42,951 nt of DNA, from NCBI RefSeq assembly GCF_018274385.1, contig NZ_JAAFYZ010000071.1, forward strand, positions 1 through 42,951. Direction: 5' to 3'. This document shows, piece by piece, positions 7,129 to 15,700 of the stretch. The notes beneath the pieces are model-generated. The model saw nothing but the letters and a program-made list of their open reading frames with translations, did no database searches and was not told the origin of the DNA. Within the stretch, counting starts at the first letter, position 1, and every line of letters starts with the position of its first letter. The stretch comes from Catenulispora pinistramenti (lineage in GTDB: Bacteria; Actinomycetota; Actinomycetes; Streptomycetales; Catenulisporaceae). Position numbers and translations under genes: made by a program.

Positions 7129-8325
7129 CTAGCCGGGCAGGTTCCACTGCTGGTTGCCGGACCCGGTGCAGTCCCAGATCTGGAGCCGAGTGCCGTTGGC
7201 GCTGCTGGCGCCGGTGGCGTCCAGGCAGCGTCCCGAGTTCGCGTTGCGCAGGCTGTTGTTCGCGCCCGCCGCCCACTGCTGCGCGGCTGTTCCGTTGCAG
7301 TCGTAGAGCTGGACCTGCGTGCCGTTCGCGGTGCCGGCCCCGGTGACGTCCAGGCACTTGCCGAGCGCTCGGATCGTGCCGTCGGTGCCGACGGTCCACT
7401 GCTGCGCGCCGGTGCCGTTGCAGTCGTAGAGCTGGACGGCCGTGCCGTTGGCGGTGTTCGCGCCCGCGACGTCCACGCACTTGCCACCGATGCCTGTGAT
7501 CGGACCGGTACCGCCGCCACCCCCGCCGGAGCCCGGCGTGGCGTTGAAGGAGAAGGAGTTCGTGCCCAGCCCCTGACCGCCCTGCCAGATCTCGAACCCG
7601 GCCTCGGCGTCGATCAAGTAGGAGTTCGCGCCGGTGACGCCGCGCTGCACCGAGTCATTGATCAGAGCCTTGACATCCAGGTTCGTCACCGACGTGCTGC
7701 CGCCCTGCAGGACGTAGGACACGATGTTCCAGGACGTCTGGCGGCCGGTGTAGACGTCCCAGTTCAGGCCGCTGGCGGACACGGTGCCCACCTTCGACCC
7801 GAACGGCCCCACCCCGCCCCGGCTGTTGATCCAGATCATGATCTCGCTGTCGTCCGGCTGGCCGCCGGTGGTGGGCGCGGAGTTGGTCCACAGGTCGTAG
7901 GCGACGTCATACGCGCCGGAGCCCGGCTGCGTGGTCGACCAGGACGAGGTCGCGCTGCCCAGGTTGCCGACCTGGATCGGCAGCCCGCTGTTGGTGGTGC
8001 ACGCACCCCAATGGCACCCCTTGTAGATCGAGGGATATGTGGCCGGAGCACCACCACTGAGGTTGAAGTTCGCGGTACTCACCGTCCACGCGGTGCCGGA
8101 CGTGGCCGTCACACACTGCGGAGCGGAGGAGTTCCACTCGTTGTTCTGCAACGTGTACTCGCCGCCGGCCAGGCTGACGGAGCCCTGCGGCTGGCAGTTG
8201 GTGACGTCCGCGGGAGCCGCGGCGCCGTGCGCGGACCCGACGGTCATGGCGGGCACGGCGAGCGCCACGCACACCGCCACGAAGATGGATGGGACGCGAG
8301 AGCGGATCGACAGTCTTCGAAACAT
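7129..8325 (-). CDS. Secreted GH12 endoglucanase/xyloglucanase with C-terminal ricin-type CBM13
   Basis: The 398-residue protein starts at ATG 8325 with AAGGGG eight bases upstream. A signal peptide (SIFVAVCVALAVPAMTVGSAHG, ~12-35) is followed by a GH12 jelly-roll domain (~38-262): NNEWNSS, ATYPSIYKGCHWG and YDLWTN are family motifs. The nucleophile is Glu161 in DSEIMIWI and the acid/base is Glu245 in FEIWQGGQGL. A glycine-rich linker leads to a three-lobed ricin B-type lectin (~275-398) with AQQW, AQQW and NQQW motifs. GH12 enzymes cleave beta-1,4-glucans or xyloglucan with retention. Along with the GH54 and GH19 genes it makes a small plant- and fungal-cell-wall degradation locus. Confidence 0.92.
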   Translation of the reverse strand: MFRRLSIRSRVPSIFVAVCVALAVPAMTVGSAHGAAAPADVTNCQPQGSVSLAGGEYTLQNNEWNSSAPQCVTATSGTAWTVSTANFNLSGGAPATYPSIYKGCHWGACTTNSGLPIQVGNLGSATSSWSTTQPGSGAYDVAYDLWTNSAPTTGGQPDDSEIMIWINSRGGVGPFGSKVGTVSASGLNWDVYTGRQTSWNIVSYVLQGGSTSVTNLDVKALINDSVQRGVTGANSYLIDAEAGFEIWQGGQGLGTNSFSFNATPGSGGGGGGTGPITGIGGKCVDVAGANTANGTAVQLYDCNGTGAQQWTVGTDGTIRALGKCLDVTGAGTANGTQVQLYDCNGTAAQQWAAGANNSLRNANSGRCLDATGASSANGTRLQIWDCTGSGNQQWNLPG

Positions 8326-8524
8326 GGGAGGAGCCCCTTACCGAATGAGGCATGGCGGCACCGCACGGGAGACCTGCGGTGGGTGGCAGTCGAGAGGTGG
8401 ACTGTGACAGTCCTTTAATTCACGACTTAGTTCACGTCAGGATTGAACTCCCGACGCCCGGGCGGGTCAAGGGTCTAGACCAAAGTCATCGCGATGGAGA
8501 GCATGTGCTGCCGACGTTCCAGCG
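8326..8524. other. Spacer between MFS exporter and GH12 genes
   Basis: This 199-bp spacer has no gene. The AT-rich patch around 8413-8445 (CTTTAATTCACGACTTAG and flanks) is the likely promoter region of the GH12 gene, though I see no clean -35/-10 pair. Small palindromes CGCCCGGGCG and GGTCTAGACC near 8456-8479 may help terminate the MFS transcript. Confidence 0.4.
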
Positions 8525-9682
8525 CTACCGCGATACCGCAGCAGCACCTGCACCGGCAGCCGAAGCCGCGCTCGAAACAGCCCTCGAAGCCCGCACCGCC
8601 AGTACCAGCGCGACCACCGTGACCACAGCGGCGGTGGCGAAGGCGGCGTGGTAGCCGATGCCCGCCGCGATCGACCCGCCGACCGGGCCGGCGATCAGGA
8701 TGCCGATGTCCCAGAACGATGTCATCGCCCCGACCGCCGCGCCGCCGGACTCGGTCCGGGCGCGGTGCAGGGTCATCGCGGCGGTCGCCGGGTAGATGAG
8801 GCCGAGTCCGGCTCCGGTGATCGCGGCGCCGACGAGGGTCACGGCGAGGTCCGGTGCCGCGGCCAGCAGGGCCAGACCCGCGGCCTGGACGACCAGCGTC
8901 ACGCGCGCCACGGCCGCGCCGCCGTGGCCGTCGACCAGCGGGCTGCCGAAGCCGCGTACCACCAGGAAGGCGCAGGCGAAGACCGGCAGCGCCACGACTC
9001 GGCCGGCCGAGTGGCCCAGCGACAGGACCAGCAGTGCCGCGAGTGTGCCGTAGCCGTACGCGGCCAGGCCGATGATCGACCCGGGCAGCGTTACGCCTGG
9101 AGGTAGAAGCGGGCCCGGATTCTTAGTGCCGGCCACGAAAGTCGGCTTCTGCGCCGTCACCACCAGCACCGCCGACAGCAGCGGCAGCGCGGCGACCGTC
9201 CACCACACCGCGGTCGAGCCGGCCGCCCCGGCGACGGCCGCGGCCAGCACCGGGCCCAGTGTCAGCCCGCCCCACATCGACAGGCCGAACCAGCCGGCGA
9301 CGCGGCCGCGCTGGTCGGGCGGGGTGTCGGCGAGGACCCACGGGAGCGCGCCGGAGAACAGCGCCGCCTCGCCAGCGCCCATCACCAGCCGGCAGAGCAA
9401 GAGCACTGCGATGTCCGGAGCGAACAGGGTTCCGACGCCGGCCACCGCTGCCAGCAGGCCGCCGACGACGACCACGGCGCGCGAGCGGCCGGCGTCGCCC
9501 CAGCGGCCGGCGAAGGGGCGGCCCGCGGCGGCGGCGGCGAACGCGGCGCCGACGACCAGGCCGATCATCGCCGGTCCGACGTGGAACTTCGCGGAGAGGA
9601 AGGGCGGTAGTTCCTGTAGCGTCGCGCCGAGCGCGAGATAACCGCTCAGCACTGCCAGCCAGAGTCGTCGTGTCGGTGCCAC
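8525..9682 (-). CDS. MFS drug-efflux-type transporter (12 predicted TM segments)
   Basis: The 385-residue integral membrane protein has about 12 hydrophobic segments, starting at RLWLAVLSGYLALGATL. The MFS loop 2-3 signature reads GRPFAGRWGDAGRSR, and GPVLAAAVAGAAG lies in TM5. No substrate is recognisable; its TetR partner suggests a toxic small molecule. I place the start at GTG 9682 because TACTGT (9695-9690) ends seven bases upstream and there is no ribosome-binding site, which fits a leaderless mRNA. Longer readings would translate through the operators. The gene is divergent from the TetR gene at 9753 and its promoter overlaps the perfect operator at 9691-9708. Confidence 0.85.
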   Translation of the reverse strand: MAPTRRLWLAVLSGYLALGATLQELPPFLSAKFHVGPAMIGLVVGAAFAAAAAGRPFAGRWGDAGRSRAVVVVGGLLAAVAGVGTLFAPDIAVLLLCRLVMGAGEAALFSGALPWVLADTPPDQRGRVAGWFGLSMWGGLTLGPVLAAAVAGAAGSTAVWWTVAALPLLSAVLVVTAQKPTFVAGTKNPGPLLPPGVTLPGSIIGLAAYGYGTLAALLVLSLGHSAGRVVALPVFACAFLVVRGFGSPLVDGHGGAAVARVTLVVQAAGLALLAAAPDLAVTLVGAAITGAGLGLIYPATAAMTLHRARTESGGAAVGAMTSFWDIGILIAGPVGGSIAAGIGYHAAFATAAVVTVVALVLAVRASRAVSSAASAAGAGAAAVSR

Positions 9683-9690
9683 CCGACTGA

Positions 9691-9708
9691 CAGTACCGAT
9701 CGGTACTG
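9691..9708. promoter_or_regulatory. Perfect 18-bp TetR operator
   Basis: CAGTACCGATCGGTACTG is a perfect palindrome placed over the MFS -10 region and beside its start codon, between the MFS and TetR genes. Repressor binding here should block MFS transcription directly. Confidence 0.8.
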
Positions 9709-9711
9709 TGA

Positions 9712-9729
9712 CAGTACAAGTCGGTATCG
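9712..9729. promoter_or_regulatory. Second, degenerate TetR operator
   Basis: CAGTACAAGTCGGTATCG matches the perfect site at 13 of 18 positions and is offset by exactly 21 bp, two helical turns, so a second dimer would sit on the same DNA face. It overlaps TATCGT (9725-9730), a possible -10 for the TetR gene, giving autoregulation. Confidence 0.55.
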
Positions 9730-9752
9730 TAGAGCGGGAAGGAGGTCCGACC

Positions 9753-10340
9753 GTGGCCCAAGGAGTGCTGCCCAACCCGTCCGCCACCCGCGCGCGGATC
9801 CTGGACACCGCGACGTCGCTGTTCTACGAACGCGGCGTGCACGCGGTCGGCGTCAACGAGATCGCCGCGGCGGCGGGCGCCTCGAAGCTGAGCCTGTACC
9901 GGTACTTCCCGTCCAAGGCGGAGCTGGTCCGGGCCATGCTCACCGAGCACAGCGACCGCATCCACGCCTGGCTGGCGCGCAAGACCGCACTGGCGGCGGC
10001 GTCCGGGCCGGACCGCGTGCTGGCGGTCTTCGACGTCCTCACCGAGTGGTTCGCCCAGCCCGGCTACCACGGCTGCGCGATCGTCAACGGCGTCACCGAC
10101 ACCCGCGCCGATCCGGAGGTCGCCGCGATCGCGCGCGCCCACCTGCACCGCTACCTCGACCTGCTCGAAGACCTGCTCGCGGGCCTCGCCGTGGCCGATC
10201 CCGAGACGCTGGCCAGGCAGTTGCTGCTGCTGATCGAGGGCGCCAGCGTCGTCGTCACCATCGAGGGGACGACCGACGCCGGCGCGGACGCGCGGAAAGC
10301 GGCAGCGGCGCTCCTGCGGGCGGCGACACCGGCGAGCTGA
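9753..10340 (+). CDS. TetR-family repressor of the divergent MFS exporter
   Basis: The 195-residue protein starts at GTG 9753, six bases after a strong AAGGAGGT; the earlier in-frame start would lie inside the operators. Residues ~10-55 form the TetR helix-turn-helix (RARILDTATSLFYERGVHAVGVNEIAAAAGASKLSLYRYF read in parts). The rest is an all-helical ligand/dimerisation domain of the type seen in many efflux repressors, with CAIVNGVTD near residue 108. Divergent placement and two adjacent dyads argue that it represses both itself and the exporter until an inducer binds. The inducer is unknown. Confidence 0.9.
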   Translation: MAQGVLPNPSATRARILDTATSLFYERGVHAVGVNEIAAAAGASKLSLYRYFPSKAELVRAMLTEHSDRIHAWLARKTALAAASGPDRVLAVFDVLTEWFAQPGYHGCAIVNGVTDTRADPEVAAIARAHLHRYLDLLEDLLAGLAVADPETLARQLLLLIEGASVVVTIEGTTDAGADARKAAAALLRAATPAS

Positions 10341-10412
10341 CCCGAAGGGAATCGGAAGCAGCTCAGAGCCGGCGACCGGCGCGTGGCTGTGTGTTCCCCG
10401 ATGGTGACAGCC

Positions 10413-10961
10413 TCATCCAGCGCTCTCCCGGCTGCCGTGTCCTCGGCCTCGGCCCCATCCCTCGGCAGTCATCGTGCGCAACGCCTCCTCCATACCGTCG
10501 ACCAACTCCGCGCCGAGGCGTTCTACCCACATCCGCCGGTGCCGGGCCATGGTCTGGGCGGTCCGCCACAGCGCACGGCGGCCCAGGGGCGTGATCCGGA
10601 CGAGCTTGGCGCGGGCGTCGGCCGGGTCGGGCACCCGCTCCACGTAGCCCGCGTGTTCGAGGGTTGCGACGGTCTTGGCCGCGGCCTGCTTGGACATGCC
10701 GAACCGACGGCCGAGTTCGGCGGCCGTGGTGCCCTCCCCGATGGCGTCGAGGACCATGCCGTGCAGCGGCCGCGGGTCCGGTTCAGTGGCCGCGACCACG
10801 GTATTCGCCGCCTCGGCAAGCTCCGCCGGCTCGGCAAGCTCCGCGGGCTCGGCGAGCCCGACCTGCGCATCGTCGACCAGGGCCCGGAATCCCCGCAGCA
10901 ACAGCAGCGGCAGATCCGAGCCCCGCGGTACCGCCGCGTCCGACCCGATCGATCCCCGCAC
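10413..10961 (-). CDS. MarR-family regulator with expanded N-terminal linker repeat
   Basis: The 182-residue protein has a winged helix at ~62-150: PRPLHGMVLDAIGEG, then TTAAELGRRFGMSKQAAAKTVATLEHAGYVERVPDPADARAKL. The last part is the recognition helix plus the wing with the conserved DxR. Residues ~36-51 repeat the motif LAEPAE, encoded by an 18-bp DNA unit present 2.7 times (10812-10860). This lengthens the N-terminal dimerisation region. The start is GTG, four bases after the stop of the flavin reductase gene, with no clear ribosome-binding site, so translation is probably coupled. Being co-transcribed with a flavin reductase beside the PKS-NRPS cluster makes it a candidate pathway or redox-stress regulator. 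Confidence 0.8.
   Translation of the reverse strand: MRGSIGSDAAVPRGSDLPLLLLRGFRALVDDAQVGLAEPAELAEPAELAEAANTVVAATEPDPRPLHGMVLDAIGEGTTAAELGRRFGMSKQAAAKTVATLEHAGYVERVPDPADARAKLVRITPLGRRALWRTAQTMARHRRMWVERLGAELVDGMEEALRTMTAEGWGRGRGHGSRESAG
10812..10860 (-). repeat. 18-bp tandem repeat in the MarR gene
   Basis: CTCGGCAAGCTCCGCCGG recurs with one or two changes at 10812, 10830 and partly 10848. It is in frame and adds PAELAE units to the protein, so expansion changes linker length without a frameshift. Confidence 0.85.
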
Positions 10962-10965
10962 CGGG

Positions 10966-11472
10966 TCAGCCGGGGACGTGGAAGTCCCGCCGATACCACA
11001 GCAGCGGCCGGGTGACGGAGTCCAGCCGGACCGCGATCAGTTCCCCGACCAGCAGGTCGTGGTCGCCGATCGTGATCCGCTCGGCGGTGCGGCACTTGAA
11101 GACCGCGTTGGCGTCGGACAGGCACGGCAGCTCGGTCACCGGACAGGCCTCGAACTCCCGCCCGGCGAACCGGTCGGCGCCGTGCTCGGCGAACCGGCGG
11201 GCCAGCTCCCGGTGCTGGTCGCCCAGCAGGTTGACGGCGAACCCCTCGGCCTTGGCCAGCGCGCCGTAGCAGCTGGAGGTGTGTGCCACCCCGACCACGA
11301 CCAGCGGCGGGTCCAGCGACATCGAGGCCACCGAACTCGCGGTGAACCCCCAGGGGCGCCCGTCCGGGCCCCGGGTGGTGATGATGGCGAGCGGCGCCGC
11401 CAGCCGGGACATCGCCTCACGGAAGACGACGGGATCCACGGCGGACAGACCGCTGTCGACAGACGTGCTCAC
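10966..11472 (-). CDS. Flavin reductase (HpaC-like, FMN-binding split-barrel)
   Basis: The 168-residue protein shows the flavin reductase fold of two-component monooxygenases: FREAMSRLAAPLAIITTRG, WGFTASSVASMSLDPPLVVVGV (flavin-binding segment) and FAVNLLGDQHRELARRFA. Such proteins use NAD(P)H to make free reduced FMN or FAD for a partner oxygenase. The obvious partner is the luciferase-like monooxygenase at 11614-12741. The start is GTG with AAAGGG eight bases upstream. Two strong hairpins separate it from the monooxygenase gene, so it may be transcribed separately, with MarR immediately downstream. Confidence 0.88.
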   Translation of the reverse strand: MSTSVDSGLSAVDPVVFREAMSRLAAPLAIITTRGPDGRPWGFTASSVASMSLDPPLVVVGVAHTSSCYGALAKAEGFAVNLLGDQHRELARRFAEHGADRFAGREFEACPVTELPCLSDANAVFKCRTAERITIGDHDLLVGELIAVRLDSVTRPLLWYRRDFHVPG

Positions 11473-11515
11473 GACCGGCCCTTTCTACGGTGATGGTGCT
11501 CGATCGGGATCAGGA

Positions 11516-11539
11516 TCCGAGTCCGAATCCGGACTCGGA
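11516..11539 (-). terminator. Second hairpin between LLM monooxygenase and flavin reductase genes
   Basis: TCCGAGTCCG (11516-11525) and CGGACTCGGA (11530-11539) give a perfect 10-bp stem with a 4-nt AATC loop. It sits in a low-complexity stretch of GGATC/GGAATC repeats. It may be a back-up terminator or an attenuator of the flavin reductase transcript. Confidence 0.55.
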
Positions 11540-11566
11540 GTCAGGATCCGGAATCAGGATCAGGAC

Positions 11567-11593
11567 GCTCGCGGGCGCGGCACGCCCGCGAGC
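11567..11593 (-). terminator. Strong hairpin terminator at the end of the megasynthase/LLM transcript
   Basis: GCTCGCGGGCG (11567-11577) and CGCCCGCGAGC (11583-11593) pair perfectly over 11 bp with a 5-nt loop, about 20 bp beyond the stop of the luciferase-like monooxygenase gene. It marks the probable end of the biosynthetic operon. Confidence 0.75.
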
Positions 11594-11613
11594 TCAGGCT
11601 CAAGCCCAGGTGC

Positions 11614-12741
11614 TCAGCTCTTCCCCGCACTGCGCGCGGCCTCGCGCGACTGCGCCGCGAAGTCCCCGCGGTTCTCGGACACCCAGCGCTGCGAAGCCCG
11701 CCGGCTGTCCAGCGCGCCGTTGAAGTTCGGGGCGACGTAGCGGGCCAGCAGCTCATAGCTGTGCTTGGTCTGCTCGCGGGTGGCCCAGTCCTGAGTGTTG
11801 ACCAACAGGGTGCCGAAGCCGCCGCTGTCCTCCAGCATCCGGCCGATCGCCTCGACCGCGTCGTCCACCGAGCCGATGATCGCGGTGCGGGTCTCGACGG
11901 CCACCTCGGCCTCGCGGCCCTCCGGCAGCTTGGCCTCGGCGCCGATGGTGTCCCGGACGTACTCCCGGAACCAGTTGGCCATGCCGTCCTGGACCTGGGC
12001 GAGCGCCTCGGCGCGGGTATCGGCGACGTGCACGCAGATCGCGACCCGCCACTTGTCCCGGTCCACGGTCTTGCCGTGCGCGGCGGCCTCCTCCTCGGCC
12101 GCCTGCCAGAGCTTGGCCAGCGGCGGCTCCTCCATGCCGGGGCGGCCGGCGAACGTCAGGGAGTTGAGACCGTGCCGGCCGGCCAGCCGCATGCCGCGCT
12201 CCGAGCCCGCGCTGGCGACCATCATGTCGAAACAAGGCTTCTGATACGGCCGCAGGTGCAGGCGCGCCTCGTTCAGCTCGAACCAGTCGGTCTTCATGGT
12301 GAGCGGTTCCTCGGAGTGCAGCAGATGCACCAGCGCTTCCAACGATTCGGACATCATCCGGCGCTGGTCGCCGGCCGCGATGCCCATCATGTGCGCGTCG
12401 GCCGGCGAGACCCCGGCGCCCATGCCGAACATCACCCGGCCCCGGCTCTGGTGGTCCAGCTGCACGACCCGGTTGGCCGCGGTCAGCGGGTGGTGGTAGG
12501 GCAGGCTGACGACGCCGGTGCCGAGCTTGATGCGCTTGGTGCGCTCGGCGGCGGCGGCCAGGAACACCTCCGGCGAGCTGACGGTGGACCAGCCGCCGGA
12601 GTGGTGCTCGCCGATCCACACCTCGTCCAGGCCGAGCTCATCGAGCCACTGGACCAGGTCCAGATCCCGCCAGAAGTTGCTGGTCGGGTCCTCCTTCAGA
12701 GAGTGGAACGGCGGGATGAACGCGCCGAAGCGGAGAGTCAT
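11614..12741 (-). CDS. Luciferase-like (LLM class) flavin-dependent monooxygenase
   Basis: The 375-residue protein is a bacterial-luciferase-family TIM barrel: MTLRFGAFIPPFHSLKED at the N-terminus, LDEVWIGEHHSGGWSTVSSPEVFLAAAAERTKR in parts, LGTGVVSLPYHHPLTAANRVVQLD, and RVMFGMGAGVSPADAHMMG. Family members use reduced FMN and O2 for Baeyer-Villiger, epoxidation, N- or C-hydroxylation or oxidative decarboxylation. The gene starts at ATG 12741 after GGAAGGAAG, only 39 bp beyond the NRPS stop, so it is the fourth gene of the megasynthase operon and probably tailors the PKS-NRPS product. The flavin reductase just downstream could supply reduced flavin. Which bond it oxidises is unknown. Confidence 0.9.
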   Translation of the reverse strand: MTLRFGAFIPPFHSLKEDPTSNFWRDLDLVQWLDELGLDEVWIGEHHSGGWSTVSSPEVFLAAAAERTKRIKLGTGVVSLPYHHPLTAANRVVQLDHQSRGRVMFGMGAGVSPADAHMMGIAAGDQRRMMSESLEALVHLLHSEEPLTMKTDWFELNEARLHLRPYQKPCFDMMVASAGSERGMRLAGRHGLNSLTFAGRPGMEEPPLAKLWQAAEEEAAAHGKTVDRDKWRVAICVHVADTRAEALAQVQDGMANWFREYVRDTIGAEAKLPEGREAEVAVETRTAIIGSVDDAVEAIGRMLEDSGGFGTLLVNTQDWATREQTKHSYELLARYVAPNFNGALDSRRASQRWVSENRGDFAAQSREAARSAGKS

Positions 12742-12780
12742 CGTGGGCTTCCTTCCATCAGGGATGTGGGTGTCGTGAGG

Positions 12781-15700
12781 TCAGCGAGCGGAGAGGCCGG
12801 CGGAGTGGCCGGCGGAAAGGCGGACGGCCAGGCGGTCGCGAAGCCGGTCTGCCAGGGAGTCCAGATGCGGTTGCCGCATCACGCTGAAGTGGTCGCCGGG
12901 CAGGTCGACGATCTCGACGGCGCCGCCGAGCCGGTCGCTCCAGGCCGCCGCGGTCTCGGGGGTCGCCCCGCCGTCCGAGGCCCGCAGGAACAGCACTTCG
13001 CCGTCGTAGGCCGCGGGGCGGTGGGCCAGCAGCGCACGGAAGTTCCGTAGGAACCGTCGCAGGATCGGCTGGACGGTGTCCTCGTCTATGTCCTCCGGCA
13101 GGAACCCCTGCCGCCGCGCCTCGGCGAACAACAGCGACTCCTCGGCGGTGCCGCCTGCGCCCCGGAAAAGGTCCGGATCCGGTTCCCAGACCGCACCGGC
13201 GAGTCCGGCCAGGTCCCGGGCGAACCAGGAGAGCAACACGGCGTCATCGACGTCGTCCGGCGCCGGGCCGGGCGGTTCGAGCAGGTCCACGGCCGCGACC
13301 AGGTCCACCTCGTGCCCGGCCGTCGTCAGCTGCCGGGCGATCTCCAGGGCCACCACGCCGCCCATCGACCAGCCGCCGATCCGGTACGGGCCGCTCGGTG
13401 CGGCCTCGGTGATCGCCTTGAGGTAGTGGGCCGCCATCGCCTCGACGGTCTCCAGGGGTTCATCGACATCAGGGGTCTGCAAGGCGTAGAACGGCTGCCC
13501 GGCACCGAGCAGACCGGCTAGCTCGGAATAGCAGAGCACGTCACCGCCGACCGGATGCACGAAGAACAGCGGCGTGGCGTCGCCCTCGGCCCGCACCGGC
13601 ACCAACGCCCGGCGCCGACCGTGCTCCCCGCGATCGCGCAGCGCCTCGGCCAGCAACGCGATGGTCGGCCGGGCGAACAGGACCGACAGCGGCAGCGCGA
13701 CCCCGGATTCGGCCCGGATCCGGGCCATCAGCCGCACCGCCAGCAGCGAGTCGCCGCCGAGCGCGAAGAAGTTCAGGTGCACGCTGCGCGGGGCCGCTTC
13801 GAAGAACTCGGCCCAGACGTCGGCGAGCATCCTCTCCTGCGCGTCGCGCGGCGCGACCACGTCGCCGTCGTTCTCAGCCTGCTGATCGACGGCCGGGAGT
13901 GCGGACCGGTCGACCTTCCCGTTGCTGCTCAACGGAAGCGCGTCGAGCAGCACGATGTGCTGCGGCACCAGGTACTCCGGCAGCATCTGGCGCAGCGCCT
14001 TGTCCAGCGTGCCGCGATCGGCGTCCGGATCGGCGCCGCCGTCCATGACGACGTAGGCCGCGAGCTGCTTGGCCGACTCCCGCGCACCGAGCACCGTGAC
14101 CACGGCGGTCCGGACCCCCGGGCACCGGCTCAGCGCCGCCTCGATCTCGCCGAGTTCGATGCGGTAGCCCTGCACCTTGACCTGGAAGTCCTCGCGGCCC
14201 AGGAACTCGATGATCCCGCCGGGGCGGTAGCGGCCGAGGTCGCCGGTCCGGTAGAGCCGCTCGCCGGTGCTCGGATGACGCACGAACGACGCCTTGGTCT
14301 TGCGTTCGTCACCGAGATAGCCGCGCGCGAGTCCGGACCCTGCGATGTAAAGGTGTCCCGGGACCCACTCCGGGCACGGCCGCATGGCCTCGTCCAGCAC
14401 ATGGAACTGCTGGTTGAGCAGCGGCACCCCGTACGGGACGCTCGACCAGCCGGGATCGCCTTCGCCGATCGGGTGATAGATGGACCAGATGGCGGCTTCG
14501 GTGGCGCCGCCGAGGCTGTAGAGGTCGGCCGACGGAAGCAGAGTCCTGATCCTGGCGGGCAGCGCCACCGGGATCCAGTCCCCGCTCATCATGACCACCC
14601 GGACCGGCACCGGACCGGAGTCCGGCGCGGCCAGCGCGTGCTCGGCGAACATCTCCATCAGCGTGGGGACGGTGTTCCACACGGTGACGCCGTGTTCGGT
14701 GACCAGCTCCAGCCAGCGCCCCGGCTCCCGGTGCGCGCCCGGCTCGGGCAGCACGATCGCGCCGCCGGCCGCCAGCAGCCCGAACACGTCGTAGACCGAC
14801 AGGTCGAAGTTGAGCGCCGACAGAGCCAGGACCCGGTCGTCCTCGCCGACCCCGAACCGCGCGTTGATGTCGAGCACCGTGTTCAGCGCGCCGGAGTGCT
14901 CGATCATCACGCCCTTGGGCAGACCGGTCGAGCCCGAGGTGAAGATGACGTAGGCCAGGTCACTGGCCACGGCCCCGGACGGCGGCAACTCGGCCCCGCT
15001 CGGATCCGTTGCCTGCGGCGAGTCGACGCTCAGCACACTGACTCCATCGGGCCAACTGGTGCGCTCGGCCACCCGCCGCTGGGTCAGCACCAGCGAGATG
15101 TCGGCGCTGTCCAGCAGCAACCGCAGCCGCTCGGCGGGCACCCCGGCGTCGATCGGCACGTAGGCGGCGCCCGAGACGAGCACCCCGAGCACGGCCGCGA
15201 TCTGCTCCCAGCCCTTCTCCATCACCACGCCGACCAGCGCGCCGGGCCGGGCGCCGCGCTCACGCAGCCAGCGGCCCAGCCGGTTGGCCCGCTCGGCGAG
15301 TTCGCCGTAAGTCAGTTCCCTGTCAGGGGCGATCACCGCCGTCCGCTCGGGATACGCCGCCGCCTGGATCCAGAAGGGCTCGTGCAACAGCCCGGCGGGC
15401 AGCGGGGCGGCGGTGGCGTTGGCCGCGCGGCGGTCGGCCAAGGCGGCGTCGGGGACCAGCACCGGCGCCGGCTGCTGCCAGCTCGCCTCGTCGGTGCACA
15501 GATCGCGCAGCACCGCCAGGTACGCCGCGAACATGTCGTCGATCATCCCGGCCGGGAAGATCTCCTCGACCACGTCCCAGTTCACGATCAGCGCATCGGC
15601 GTCCTGGACCACCTGGTGGTCCAGCCACACCTGCGGCGTGCGGATCGAGCTGGAGACCTCCCGGCCGCCGCCGGTCAGCGAGGTCAGGTGCCAGGCCAGG

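Noticed and set aside
7062-7520. Upstream extension of the chitinase open frame
   Set aside because: It overlaps the lectin-coding end of the GH12 gene in another frame and would bury the signal peptide; ATG 7061 has a good ribosome-binding site.
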